64,000 nucleotides of DNA, from positions 3,720,001-3,784,000 of the forward strand of contig NZ_CP014137.1 of assembly GCF_002291445.1 (NCBI RefSeq). Direction: 5' to 3'. Both the position numbers and the translations under genes were made by a program. Source of the stretch: Brenneria goodwinii (lineage in GTDB: Bacteria > Pseudomonadota > Gammaproteobacteria > Enterobacterales > Enterobacteriaceae). This document shows, one piece after another, positions 27,067 through 36,376 of this stretch; position 1 is the stretch's first letter; each line of letters opens with the position of its first letter. The notes under the pieces are model-generated. The model did no database searches. It saw only the letters and a program-made list of their open reading frames with translations, and was not told the DNA's origin.

Positions 27067-28359
27067 ATGGATGCATTTATATTAGTGGCGACGCTGGCGG
27101 TATTGTTGGCCGTCGGCGTTCCGGTTGCCTATGCCGTAGGGCTAAGCGCCATCGTCGGCGCTTTCTGGATCGACCTGCCACTCGAAGCGGTGATGATCCA
27201 GATTACCAACGGCGTGAATAAATTCTCTCTGCTGGCTATCCCCTTTTTTATTCTGGCGGGAGCCATTATGGCTGAAGGCGGCATCGCCCGCCGTTTGGTC
27301 AGCTTCGCCTATATCTTCGTCGGATTTATCCGCGGCGGCTTATCGCTGGTCAACATCGTCGCCTCAACATTTTTCGGCGCAATATCAGGCTCTTCAGTGG
27401 CGGATACCGCCTCAATCGGCTCCGTCATGATCCCGGAAATGGAGAAAAAAGGCTATCCGCGCGACTTCTCCGCCGCGGTAACCGCCAGCGGTTCCGTTCA
27501 GGCGATTCTGACGCCACCCAGCCATAACTCCGTTATCTATTCGCTGGCAACCGGCGGAACGGTGTCCATCGCCTCGCTGTTTATTGCCGGGATCATGCCC
27601 GGCTTGTTGCTGAGTATGACGATGATGGTCATGTGCGTGGGTTTTGCCCATAAGCGCGGTTATCCCAAGGGCGAACGCGTTCCTTTTCGTCAGGCGCTGA
27701 AAATATTTGTGGACACGTTATGGGGGCTGATGACGGTCGTCATCATTATGGGGGGGATCCTTTCCGGCATTTTCACCGCAACCGAGTCTGCCGCCATCGC
27801 CTGCCTGTGGTCCTTCTTCGTTACCATGTTTATCTATCGCGATTACAAGTGGTCCGAGCTTCCCAAGCTGATGTATCGCACTGTGAAAACGGTCACTATC
27901 GTAATGATCCTCATTGGCTTCGCGGCGGCATTCGGCGCCATCATGACCTATATGCAGCTCCCAAGCCGTATCACCGACTTTTTCACCTCCATTTCTGATA
28001 ATAAATACGTCATCCTGATGTGGATTAACATCATGCTGCTGCTGATTGGCACGCTGATGGATATGGCGCCGCTGATTTTGATCCTGACGCCCGTCCTGCT
28101 GCCCGTGGCGCTCTCCCTGGGGATCGATCCCGTCCACTTCGGCATGATCATGCTGGTTAATCTCGGGATTGGCTTGATTACCCCGCCGGTGGGTTCGGTG
28201 TTATTCGTCGCCAGCGCGGTCAGTAAACAGAAAATCGAACAGGTGGTTAAGGCAATGCTGCCGTTTTATTGCGGGCTGTTCATGGTGTTGATGCTGGTGA
28301 CCTATATTCCCGCCATTTCGCTATGGCTGCCGAAATTGTTTGGCGTATATACAGGGTGA
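27067..28359 (+). CDS. TRAP transporter large permease (DctM family)
   Basis: The 430-residue protein has about twelve membrane helices and DctM-family motifs, including AIPFFILAGAIMAEGGIARRL, FFGAISGSSVADTASIGSVMIP and LITPPVG. It forms the ion-coupled translocation channel. It is the last gene of the dctPQM-type operon, and a hairpin follows. Confidence 0.94.
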   Translation: MDAFILVATLAVLLAVGVPVAYAVGLSAIVGAFWIDLPLEAVMIQITNGVNKFSLLAIPFFILAGAIMAEGGIARRLVSFAYIFVGFIRGGLSLVNIVASTFFGAISGSSVADTASIGSVMIPEMEKKGYPRDFSAAVTASGSVQAILTPPSHNSVIYSLATGGTVSIASLFIAGIMPGLLLSMTMMVMCVGFAHKRGYPKGERVPFRQALKIFVDTLWGLMTVVIIMGGILSGIFTATESAAIACLWSFFVTMFIYRDYKWSELPKLMYRTVKTVTIVMILIGFAAAFGAIMTYMQLPSRITDFFTSISDNKYVILMWINIMLLLIGTLMDMAPLILILTPVLLPVALSLGIDPVHFGMIMLVNLGIGLITPPVGSVLFVASAVSKQKIEQVVKAMLPFYCGLFMVLMLVTYIPAISLWLPKLFGVYTG

Positions 28360-28388
28360 TTGCCGGAAGAGACGGTCTGTTGGAAGCG

Positions 28389-28414
28389 ACGCCCGATGAA
28401 GATACATCGGGCGT
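28389..28414. terminator. Hairpin after the TRAP operon
   Basis: ACGCCCGATG pairs with CATCGGGCGT in a perfect 10-bp stem around AAGATA. It lies 30 bp after the DctM stop and before the convergent valS gene. No strong T-run follows, so its efficiency is uncertain. Confidence 0.55.
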
Positions 28415-28464
28415 GTTGACTGATTCCGTGAGAAAAAGAGCAACCGATATCAGCGTTGCCCAAT

Positions 28465-28503
28465 ACAAACTTTAATCAAGACAAACTTTAATCAATACAA
28501 ACT
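28465..28503. repeat. 16-bp tandem repeat at the 3' end of valS
   Basis: ACAAACTTTAATCAAK occurs at 28465 and 28481, with a third partial copy (ACAAACT) from 28497 that runs into the valS stop codon. The exact 16-bp period points to slipped-strand duplication. It has no visible coding role. Confidence 0.6.
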
Positions 28504-31357
28504 ACAGCGCGGCGATAGTCGCCTGTTGCTCCAGCAATTTCGCTTTTGCAACGGCATAACCATCAAGTTTCGCACGCTCTTTCGCCACTACCGCTTCCGG
28601 CGCGCGAGCCACAAAACCTTCATTGGCCAGTTTGCTTGCGATGCGGCCGATTTCCGCTTCAATTTTGGCCACTTCTTTCGCCAGTCGCTCCAGCTCCGCA
28701 GCCTTGTCAATCAGACCCGCCATCGGGATCAGCAGTTCCGCGCCGTCCACCAGCTTGGCAACGGAAACCGGGCCTTTATCCCCCGCCGGCAGCAGCGTAA
28801 TGCTCTCCAGACGAGCCAGCGTCTGAATAAAGCTACGGTTTTCCTCTACCCGACGCGTTGCTTCGGGGCTGGCGTCACGCAACAACAGTTCCAGCGGTTT
28901 GCCCGGCGCAATATTCATTTCCGCACGGATATTACGCACGGCGATAATCGCCTGCTTGATCCATTCCAGATCGTTCAGCGCCTGCGTATCTTCCAGCGCG
29001 GCATGGTACTCAGGGAAAGGCTGCAACATGATGGTGTCGGCAGTGATGCCTTTCAGCGCTTTCACCCGTTGCCAGATGGTTTCAGTAATAAACGGAATGA
29101 TCGGGTGCGCAAGACGCAGCAGCGCTTCCAGCACGTCCACCAGCGTATGGCGGGTGCCGCGCAGCTCGGCCTCTGTTCCGCCGTTCATCACCGGCTTAGC
29201 CAGTTCCAGATACCAGTCGCAGAACTGATTCCAGGTGAATTCGTACAGAATATTGGCGGCGATATCGAAACGATAGCCGTCCAACGCTTCACGATACGCT
29301 TTCACCGTGCGGTTGAATTCCGCCAGGATCCAGCGATCGGCCAGCGACAGCACTTTATCTCCGCCGTTGAAGCCGCAATCCTGATCTTCGGTATTCATCA
29401 GCACAAAACGACTGGCGTTCCACAGCTTGTTGCAGAAATTGCGGTAACCTTCCAGGCGTTTCATATCCCAGTTGATATCGCGCCCGGTGGAAGCCAGCGC
29501 CGCCAGCGTAAAGCGCAGCGCGTCCGTACCGTGCGGTTCAATACCGTTCGGGAACTGTTTCTCGGTACGCTTGCGGATTTTTTCCGCCAGCTGAGGCTGC
29601 ATCATGTTGCCGGTACGTTTTTCCAGCAGCGCTTCGAGCGAAATGCCATCCACCATATCCAACGGGTCAATCACGTTCCCTTTGGATTTCGACATCTTCT
29701 GGCCTTCTTCATCACGGATCAGGCCCGTCATATAAACGGTATGGAACGGCACCTGCGGTTTGCCATCTTCATCTTTGATGAAGTGCATGGTCAGCATGAT
29801 CATGCGGGCAATCCAGAAGAAGATAATATCGAAGCCGCTGACCATCACGCTGCTGGGATGAAACGCTTTCAGCTCCGGCGTCTGTTCCGGCCAGCCCAGC
29901 GTGGAGAAGGTCCACAGACCGGAAGAGAACCAGGTGTCCAGCACGTCTTCATCCTGATTCAATGCTACGTCGTCAGACAGGTTATTTTCGCGGCGCACTT
30001 CCGCTTCATCATGGCCGACGTAAACTTTGCCCTGTTGGTCATACCAGGCCGGAATACGGTGCCCCCACCACAGTTGGCGAGAGATACACCAGTCCTGAAT
30101 ATCGCGCATCCAACTGAAGTACATATTTTCGTACTGCTTCGGTACGAACTGAATTTCACCCTGCTCCACCGCCTCAATCGCCACTTTCGCCAGCGGCGCG
30201 GTACGCACATACCATTGGTCGGTGAGCATCGGTTCAATCACCACGCCGCCGCGATCGCCGTAGGGAACGGTCAAATCATGCGCTTTGATCTCTTCCAGCA
30301 GCCCCAGTTCATCAAACGCCGCGACCACCGCTTTACGAGCGGCGAAACGCTCAAGGCCGCGGAACTGGGTGGGGATATCGCCGCTGTAGGCGGTACTGGC
30401 TTCGCCATTGGTATCAAAGACTTCGGCTTCCTGACGGATATCGCCGTCGAAGGTCAGAATGTTGATCATCGGCAACTGATGACGCTTGCCGACTTCGTAG
30501 TCGTTGAAATCATGCGCCGGCGTGATCTTCACGCAGCCGGTGCCTTTTTCCATATCGGCATGTTCGTCGCCGACGATCTTGATGCGGCGGTTAACCAACG
30601 GCAGGATCACGTCTTTGCCAATCAAATCTTTATAGCGCGGGTCTTCCGGGTTTACCGCTACGCCGGTATCGCCCAGCACGGTTTCAGGACGGGTGGTGGC
30701 GACCACCAGATAATCTTTGCCGTCAGCGGTTTTAACGCCGTCGGCCAACGGATAGCGCAGGTGCCACATGGAGCCTTTGGATTCGCGATTTTCCACTTCC
30801 AGATCGGAAATGGCGGTGCGCAGTTTCGGATCCCAGTTAACCAGGCGCTTGCCGCGGTAAATCAGGTCTTCTTTATACAGGCGGACAAAGACTTCCTTCA
30901 CCGCGTTGGACAGCCCTTCGTCCATGGTAAAGCGCTCGCGCTCCCAGTCCACGGAGTTGCCCAGTCGGCGCATCTGACGGGTAATGGTGCCGCCGGATTC
31001 GGCTTTCCACTGCCAGATTTTATTGATAAACCCTTCGCGGCCGTAGTCGTGGCGGGTCTTGCCTTCCTCCGCCGCGATTTTACGCTCCACCACCATCTGG
31101 GTGGCGATACCGGCGTGGTCGGTGCCCGCCTGCCATAGGGTGTTTTTCCCCTGCATGCGCTGATAGCGAATCAGCGTATCCATAATGGTTTGCTGGAAAG
31201 CATGGCCCATATGCAAGCTGCCGGTGACGTTGGGCGGCGGGATCATGATGCTGAAGCTTTCTTTGCTCGCATCGCCGTTCGGCTTGAAATAGCCTTGCTC
31301 TTCCCAGTGCTCGTAAAGAGGCTGCTCGATATCTTGCGGGTTATATTTCGTTTCCAT
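28502..31357 (-). CDS. valS: Valine--tRNA ligase
   Basis: ValS charges tRNA-Val and edits misactivated threonine. The 951-residue class I synthetase has PPPNVTGSLHMGHAF (HIGH motif), the editing domain with VVATTRPETVLGDTGVAV, GQKMSKSKGNV (KMSKS), an anticodon-binding domain, and a C-terminal coiled coil (ELERLAKEVAKIEAEIGRI). The frame extends to a TTG at 31366, but ATG at 31357 (METKYNPQDIEQ) gives the family start and length. holC ends 12 bp upstream, as in E. coli. Confidence 0.97.
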   Translation of the reverse strand: METKYNPQDIEQPLYEHWEEQGYFKPNGDASKESFSIMIPPPNVTGSLHMGHAFQQTIMDTLIRYQRMQGKNTLWQAGTDHAGIATQMVVERKIAAEEGKTRHDYGREGFINKIWQWKAESGGTITRQMRRLGNSVDWERERFTMDEGLSNAVKEVFVRLYKEDLIYRGKRLVNWDPKLRTAISDLEVENRESKGSMWHLRYPLADGVKTADGKDYLVVATTRPETVLGDTGVAVNPEDPRYKDLIGKDVILPLVNRRIKIVGDEHADMEKGTGCVKITPAHDFNDYEVGKRHQLPMINILTFDGDIRQEAEVFDTNGEASTAYSGDIPTQFRGLERFAARKAVVAAFDELGLLEEIKAHDLTVPYGDRGGVVIEPMLTDQWYVRTAPLAKVAIEAVEQGEIQFVPKQYENMYFSWMRDIQDWCISRQLWWGHRIPAWYDQQGKVYVGHDEAEVRRENNLSDDVALNQDEDVLDTWFSSGLWTFSTLGWPEQTPELKAFHPSSVMVSGFDIIFFWIARMIMLTMHFIKDEDGKPQVPFHTVYMTGLIRDEEGQKMSKSKGNVIDPLDMVDGISLEALLEKRTGNMMQPQLAEKIRKRTEKQFPNGIEPHGTDALRFTLAALASTGRDINWDMKRLEGYRNFCNKLWNASRFVLMNTEDQDCGFNGGDKVLSLADRWILAEFNRTVKAYREALDGYRFDIAANILYEFTWNQFCDWYLELAKPVMNGGTEAELRGTRHTLVDVLEALLRLAHPIIPFITETIWQRVKALKGITADTIMLQPFPEYHAALEDTQALNDLEWIKQAIIAVRNIRAEMNIAPGKPLELLLRDASPEATRRVEENRSFIQTLARLESITLLPAGDKGPVSVAKLVDGAELLIPMAGLIDKAAELERLAKEVAKIEAEIGRIASKLANEGFVARAPEAVVAKERAKLDGYAVAKAKLLEQQATIAAL

Positions 31358-31369
31358 TATGCTCAAAAT

Positions 31370-31819
31370 TCAGTGAGTTGGCGGCTTAGCCGTAGTCAAA
31401 TGAAAGCCGACGCTGCGATAGGCTTTATAGCGGTCGCGCGCCAACTGTTTCAGGGATTCTTCGTAAGGGACAAAGTCTATCACTTCATGGAAAGCGGTGG
31501 CAAAGTCTGCGAAGTACGGCAACAGGCTGATAAGCAGTTCCCGGGGGGCGTTTCCCCGCCGCTCCGGCCATGCCAGTTCGACCGGCGCGCCCTGACGCGG
31601 CCCCTCGCCGGCCAGATTGTGCGGAACGAACGAATGCGGATCGCGTTGCCACAGCGCTTCATCCAGCCGTATGGCCTGCTGTTCATTCTCACAGGCGATC
31701 AATACCCGCTTTCCCGCGCGCCAACGTTCTGCTGCCAGATCGCATGCCAGCGCCTCAAAGGCGCTGAGCTCATCGCTTTTTCTGTCATGTTCGAGAAGAT
31801 AGAACGTTGCGTTTTTCAT
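31370..31819 (-). CDS. holC: DNA polymerase III subunit chi
   Basis: HolC links the clamp loader to single-stranded-DNA-binding protein. The 149-residue protein begins MKNATFYLLEHD and follows the family through LACDLAAERWRAGKRVLIACENEQQA and DFVPYEESLKQLARDRYKAYRSVGF. It lies between pepA and valS in the conserved pepA-holC-valS order. Confidence 0.95.
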   Translation of the reverse strand: MKNATFYLLEHDRKSDELSAFEALACDLAAERWRAGKRVLIACENEQQAIRLDEALWQRDPHSFVPHNLAGEGPRQGAPVELAWPERRGNAPRELLISLLPYFADFATAFHEVIDFVPYEESLKQLARDRYKAYRSVGFHLTTAKPPTH

Positions 31820-31895
31820 TGTTTACACTATTGATAAGGGCCGGAAACACCGGCCCGTTTATTCAGGTAAATTCGGCGCTCCTGACGGATTACCA

Positions 31896-33407
31896 TCATT
31901 CTACGTCATTCAGCCCGGCGCGATTAAGCAGGAACTGTGACAGCAGCGCCACCGGACGCCCCGTCGCGCCTTTGGCTTTTCCTGAGCGCCAGGCCGTACC
32001 GGCGATATCCAGGTGCGCCCAGCTATATTTGCGCGTAAAGCGAGACAGGAAGCAACCCGCCGTAATCGCGCCGCCGGGGCGGCCGCCAATATTCGCCATA
32101 TCGGCGAAGTTGGATTCCAACTGCTCTTGAAATTCATCCGTTAACGGCAGACGCCACGCCCGATCGCCGGACTGCTCGGAAGCGCCCAGCAGTTCATGAG
32201 CCAACGGATTGTGATTCGCCATCAGCCCGGTAATATGGTGGCCCAGCGCGATCACGCAGGCGCCGGTCAGCGTGGCGATATCAATCACCACCTCGGGGTC
32301 ATAGCGCTCCACATAGGTCAGCGCATCACACAGCACCAGACGGCCTTCCGCGTCGGTGTTCAGCACTTCCACCGTCAGGCCCGACATGGTGGTCAGCACA
32401 TCGCCCGGACGATAAGAACGCCCGTCGACCATATTTTCGCAGCCGGCCAGTACGCCGATAATATTCAGCGGCAGCGCCAGCTCCGCCGCCATGCGCATCA
32501 CGCCGTAGACCGTGGCGGCGCCGCACATATCGTATTTCATTTCATCCATGCTGTCGGCCGGCTTGATCGACACGCCGCCGGAATCAAACGTCAGCCCTTT
32601 CCCGACCAGCACAATCGGCCGGGCATCCGGCGACGGATCGCCTTTATATTCGATAACCGACATCAAGGATTCATTCTGAGACCCCTGACCGACCGCCAGA
32701 TAGGCATTCATGCCCAGCTCTTTCATCTGCTGTTCGCCAATCACGCGAGTAATGATGTTCTGACTGTAGGTATCGGCCAGTTGGCGCGCCTGAGAGGCCA
32801 GATAGGCGGCATTACAGATATTGGGCGGCATGTTGCCCAGATCTTTCGCCGCTTTGATACCGGCGGCAATCGCCAGACCGTGCTGAATAGCGCGTTCTCC
32901 GCTGGTCAGCTCGCGGCGCGTCGGCACATTAAACACCATTTTACGCAGCGGACGACGTAACTCGACTTTATTGCTTTTCAGCTGATCAAAGGTATAGAGC
33001 GACTCTTTCGCCGTTTCGACCGCCTGACGCACTTTCCAGTAAGTATTACGCCCTTTAACGTGCAATTCGGTCAGAAAACAGACCGCTTCCATCGACCCCG
33101 TTTCATTTAACGAGTTGATGGTTTTCTGAATGACCTGCTTATATTGACGTTCGTCCAGTTCACGCTCTTTGCCGCAGCCAATCAGTAAAATACGTTCCGA
33201 AAGGATGTTGGGTACATGATGCAATAGCAATGACTGCCCCACTTTGCCTTCCAGTTCACCGCGGCGAAGCAAGGCGCTGATATAGCCGTCGCTGATTTTA
33301 TCAAGCTGTTCGGCAATCGGGGACAAGCGACGCGGTTCAAACACGCCGACGACAATGCATGCACTGCGTTGTTTTTCCGGGCTACCGCTTTTTACGCTGA
33401 ACTCCAT
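31896..33407 (-). CDS. pepA: Leucyl aminopeptidase PepA
   Basis: PepA is a hexameric M17 metallo-aminopeptidase; in E. coli it also binds DNA in Xer recombination and carAB control. The 503-residue protein has the metal and catalytic motifs VGKGLTFDSGGVSIKP and NTDAEGRLVLCDAL. It starts MEFSVKSGSPEKQRSACIVV. It is divergent from lptF across about 280 bp. Confidence 0.97.
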   Translation of the reverse strand: MEFSVKSGSPEKQRSACIVVGVFEPRRLSPIAEQLDKISDGYISALLRRGELEGKVGQSLLLHHVPNILSERILLIGCGKERELDERQYKQVIQKTINSLNETGSMEAVCFLTELHVKGRNTYWKVRQAVETAKESLYTFDQLKSNKVELRRPLRKMVFNVPTRRELTSGERAIQHGLAIAAGIKAAKDLGNMPPNICNAAYLASQARQLADTYSQNIITRVIGEQQMKELGMNAYLAVGQGSQNESLMSVIEYKGDPSPDARPIVLVGKGLTFDSGGVSIKPADSMDEMKYDMCGAATVYGVMRMAAELALPLNIIGVLAGCENMVDGRSYRPGDVLTTMSGLTVEVLNTDAEGRLVLCDALTYVERYDPEVVIDIATLTGACVIALGHHITGLMANHNPLAHELLGASEQSGDRAWRLPLTDEFQEQLESNFADMANIGGRPGGAITAGCFLSRFTRKYSWAHLDIAGTAWRSGKAKGATGRPVALLSQFLLNRAGLNDVE

Positions 33408-33611
33408 GTACTCTCCTGAATCTTAAAGACAAAGACGGGATCAACGGCTAGAATGTGACACTCCGTAATACTTTCCCGCCGTTGCGTTAACATAACCTGT
33501 GTTAATCTTAACGACGTAATGAGCCTGCTTCGATCAGTATAAGCAGGTTCTGATAAAACAACCCAAACACAGTATGTTGTAATACAGTTTTAGCTACGAA
33601 GGTTGCCACAA

Positions 33612-33683
33612 ATGAGTATAAATGGCGAGTTAGCGAAGAAACTATCGACTTTCCTGCAAAAAGACAAGTTTTCACAGGCGTAA
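33612..33683 (+). CDS. Possible 23-residue leader peptide upstream of lptF
   Basis: The short frame MSINGELAKKLSTFLQKDKF... (23 codons) has a GAAGG site 9 bases before its ATG and ends 6 bases before the GTG start of lptF. The lptF start has only a weak ribosome site, so translational coupling through this leader is plausible. It is too short for homology to be judged by eye. Chance occurrence is the alternative. Confidence 0.4.
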   Translation: MSINGELAKKLSTFLQKDKFSQA

Positions 33684-33689
33684 TTAAGC

Positions 33690-34790
33690 GTGATCATCAC
33701 TCGATATCTGGTACGGGAAACATTTAAAAGCCAACTGGCCATCCTTTTCATTCTGTTACTGATTTTCTTTTGTCAGAAATTGGTGCGAATACTGGGCGCC
33801 GCCGTTGATGGCGATATCCCGACCAATCTGGTTATTTCCCTGCTGGGGTTGGGCGTGCCTGAAATGGCGCAGCTTATTCTACCGTTAAGTTTATTTCTCG
33901 GATTACTCATGACATTTGGCCGCCTGTATGCGGAAAGCGAGATCACGGTGATGCATGCCTGCGGTCTCGGCAAAAGCGTACTGCTTAAGGCGGCGCTGGC
34001 GCTCGGGTTGCTGACGGCGGCGGCGGCTACCGTCAATGCGCTGTGGCTTGGCCCCTGGTCTTCACGCCATCAGGAAGTGGTGATGGCCGAAGCCAAAGCC
34101 AACCCCGGCATGGCCACGCTGGTGGAAGGCCAGTTCCAGTCCGCTCAGGGCGGCAATGCCGTATTGTTTGTCGGCAACGTCAAAGGATCGGAATTTGAAC
34201 ATGTGTTTCTGGCTCAGCTACGGCCCAGAGGCAACGCGCGGCCTTCGGTCGTCGTCGCCGATCACGGTCATGTCGCACAGAACGACGATGGAACACAGAT
34301 CGTGACGCTGGACAACGGCGCCCGCTATGAAGGCACCGCGCTGCTGCGTGATTTCCGCATCACGGACTTCACCAACTATCAGGCGGTGATTGGCCATCAG
34401 TCGGTCACGCTCGATAGCAGCGACGTGGAACAGATGGATATGACCACGCTGTGGCGTTCAGATAGCCATGACGCCCGAGCCGAGTTTCACTGGCGTCTGA
34501 CGCTCATCGTCTCCGTGTTGATCATGGCGTTGATGGTCGTGCCGCTGAGCGTCGTCAATCCGCGCCAGGGCAGAGTGCTGAGCATGCTGCCCGCGATGCT
34601 GCTCTATCTGATTTTCTTCCTGCTGCAAAGCTCGCTGCGCTCCAACGCCAGCAAAGGGAAATTGGATCCCATGATATGGATATGGATGACGAATCTGCTG
34701 TATCTCGGCATTGCCGTGCTGTTGAATCTCTGGGATACCGTGCCTATGCGCAAAATTCGGTCCCGTCTGACGCTGAGGGAGGCGGTCTGA
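33690..34790 (+). CDS. lptF: LPS export ABC transporter permease LptF
   Basis: LptF is half of the LptFG permease that extracts lipopolysaccharide from the inner membrane with LptB. The 366-residue protein starts with GTG and reads MIITRYLVRETFKSQLAIL. It has three helices before and three after a periplasmic beta-jellyroll domain (about 130-265). Its stop overlaps the lptG start by one base (TGATG). Confidence 0.96.
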   Translation: MIITRYLVRETFKSQLAILFILLLIFFCQKLVRILGAAVDGDIPTNLVISLLGLGVPEMAQLILPLSLFLGLLMTFGRLYAESEITVMHACGLGKSVLLKAALALGLLTAAAATVNALWLGPWSSRHQEVVMAEAKANPGMATLVEGQFQSAQGGNAVLFVGNVKGSEFEHVFLAQLRPRGNARPSVVVADHGHVAQNDDGTQIVTLDNGARYEGTALLRDFRITDFTNYQAVIGHQSVTLDSSDVEQMDMTTLWRSDSHDARAEFHWRLTLIVSVLIMALMVVPLSVVNPRQGRVLSMLPAMLLYLIFFLLQSSLRSNASKGKLDPMIWIWMTNLLYLGIAVLLNLWDTVPMRKIRSRLTLREAV

Positions 34791-35860
34791 TGTTTGGCGT
34801 ACTAGACCGTTATATCGGTAAAACGATTTTTACCACCATCATGGCGACGCTGTTCATGCTGGTATCGCTTTCCGGCATCATCAAATTTGTCGATCAGCTG
34901 CGCAAAGTCGGCCAAGGAAGCTATTCGGCGCTTGGGGCCGGACTTTATACGCTGCTCAGCGTGCCGAAAGATATTGAAACCTTCTTCCCGATGGCTGCGC
35001 TGCTTGGCGCGCTGCTGGGTCTGGGGACGCTGGCAACCCGCAGTGAACTGGTGGTGATGCAGGCCGCGGGATTTACCCGCTTACAAATCGCGGCCGCCGT
35101 GATGAAAACCGCTATCCCGCTGGTACTGCTCACCATGGCGATTGGCGAGTGGGTATCGCCAAGAGGGGAACAGATGGCGCGCAACTACCGTTCGCAAATG
35201 ATCTCCGGCGGCTCCATGATCTCCACGCAAAATGGTCTGTGGGCCAAAGATGGCAATGATTTCATCTTTATCGAGCGGGTGGTGAACAACAAAGAACTAT
35301 CCGGGGTCAACATCTACCACTTCGATAATCAAAACAAACTGCTGTCGGTCCGCTATGCCGCATCCGCGTTGTTTGAGGATAACCAGTGGAGGCTTTCCCA
35401 GGTTGATGAATCCGACCTCCGCGACGGAAAACAGATTGGCGGCAGCCAGACGCTGAGCGGCGAATGGAAAACCAACCTAACCCCCGACAAACTCGGGGTG
35501 GCGGCGCTTGAACCGACCGCCCTTTCCATCAGCGGACTCTACGACTACGCCAACTACCTCAAGCTGAGCGGACAGGAACCCAGCCGCTACGTGCTGAGCA
35601 TGTGGAGCAAGATATTTGCGCCGCTATCCGTCGCCGTCATGATGCTGATGGCGCTCTCCTTCATCTTTGGCCCGCTGCGCAGCGTTCCCGCCGGACTGCG
35701 TATCGTCATTGGCATCAGCTTTGGTTTCCTGTTCTACCTGCTCAATGAAATCTTCCGGCCATTGAGTTTGGTATACGGCATTCCCCCGATATTGGGCGCT
35801 ATTTTGCCAAGTATGGTGTTCCTGATAATCAGCGTGGCATTGCTGTTGAAACGCCGTTAG
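34790..35860 (+). CDS. lptG: LPS export ABC transporter permease LptG
   Basis: LptG partners LptF in lipopolysaccharide export. The 356-residue protein begins MFGVLDRYIGKTIFTTIMATLF, with six membrane helices around a periplasmic domain. The frame is open further upstream (34676), inside lptF, but ATG 34790 gives the family start and the usual one-base overlap. A strong terminator follows. Confidence 0.96.
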   Translation: MFGVLDRYIGKTIFTTIMATLFMLVSLSGIIKFVDQLRKVGQGSYSALGAGLYTLLSVPKDIETFFPMAALLGALLGLGTLATRSELVVMQAAGFTRLQIAAAVMKTAIPLVLLTMAIGEWVSPRGEQMARNYRSQMISGGSMISTQNGLWAKDGNDFIFIERVVNNKELSGVNIYHFDNQNKLLSVRYAASALFEDNQWRLSQVDESDLRDGKQIGGSQTLSGEWKTNLTPDKLGVAALEPTALSISGLYDYANYLKLSGQEPSRYVLSMWSKIFAPLSVAVMMLMALSFIFGPLRSVPAGLRIVIGISFGFLFYLLNEIFRPLSLVYGIPPILGAILPSMVFLIISVALLLKRR

Positions 35861-35885
35861 GCAAAATAGAAAACGGAATAAAAGT

Positions 35886-35922
35886 AAAGGCGCTGACCGG
35901 GAAATCGCTCAGCGCCTTTTTC
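35886..35922 (+). terminator. Rho-independent terminator of lptFG
   Basis: AAAGGCGCTGA pairs with TCAGCGCCTTT in an 11-bp stem, followed by TTTCT. It begins 25 bp after the lptG stop. Confidence 0.85.
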
Positions 35923-36016
35923 TATCCGACATAAACGCGCCCAGCCCTGAAAACGCGATAACGCCTTGCCAAAGATGATTTTTTCAGCACTTAACCCAAT
36001 GCAGGGCGGAATAGAG

Positions 36017-36044
36017 TTGCGCACCAGTCGGCAAACGGTATAAT
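36017..36044 (+). promoter_or_regulatory. Promoter of leuX tRNA
   Basis: TTGCGC (36017-36022) and TATAAT (36039-36044) have a 16-bp spacer and lie 28 bp before the tRNA. The -10 is perfect. A GC-rich discriminator (GCACCCG) follows, typical of stable RNA promoters. Confidence 0.7.
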
Positions 36045-36071
36045 GCACCCGTTTTCCGCATACCTCTTCGT

Positions 36072-36156
36072 GCCGAAGTGGCGAAATCGGTAGACGCAGT
36101 TGATTCAAAATCAACCGTAGAAATACGTGCCGGTTCGAGTCCGGCCTTCGGCACCA
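36072..36156 (+). tRNA. leuX: tRNA-Leu (anticodon CAA)
   Basis: The 85-nt gene runs from GCCGAAGTGG to the encoded CCA end. It has the long variable arm of class II tRNAs, the anticodon CAA in TTGATTCAAAATCAA, and the T-loop GGTTCGAGTCC. It appears identical to E. coli leuX as remembered. leuX is a frequent integration site for genomic islands and P4-like elements, and an integrase gene follows 220 bp downstream. Confidence 0.96.
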
Positions 36157-36158
36157 TA
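36136..36158. other. attL: island attachment site in the 3' end of leuX
   Basis: CGAGTCCGGCCTTCGGCACC plus ATA is the 3' end of leuX. The same sequence, lacking one G, recurs at 44549-44570. A P4-type integrase faces away from it. Integration regenerated an intact tRNA. Confidence 0.8.
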
Positions 36159-36170
36159 GTATGAAAATTA

Positions 36171-36194
36171 AGTCACCTTAGGGTGGCTTTTTTT
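36171..36194 (+). terminator. Terminator after leuX
   Basis: AGTCACC and GGGTGGCT form a short stem with loop TTA, followed by a seven-T run. It lies 15 bp after the tRNA, and so inside the integrated element. Confidence 0.7.
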
Positions 36195-36376
36195 ATGTCC
36201 ATAATCGTCCACTGAATTCCATATCTATCTGTAAAATAACAATTTTAATTTCATTCCCCTCTCTGCGTTTTTGTCTATTTTATCCACACTGGTCTTTTTT
36301 CGTCCATTGACATCCAGATAATTTGGGGGTCAAGATGAGGGTCAATTCACTTCGATTATGAGTTGACCCCCAAATT

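Noticed and set aside
28808..28900. Possible second valine-tRNA-ligase-related fragment suggested by the long antisense frame
   Set aside because: The reading is fully explained by codon bias on the opposite strand.
28526..31138. 870-codon plus-strand frame antisense to valS
   Set aside because: It mirrors valS in the complementary frame; the valS protein is full length with all synthetase motifs.
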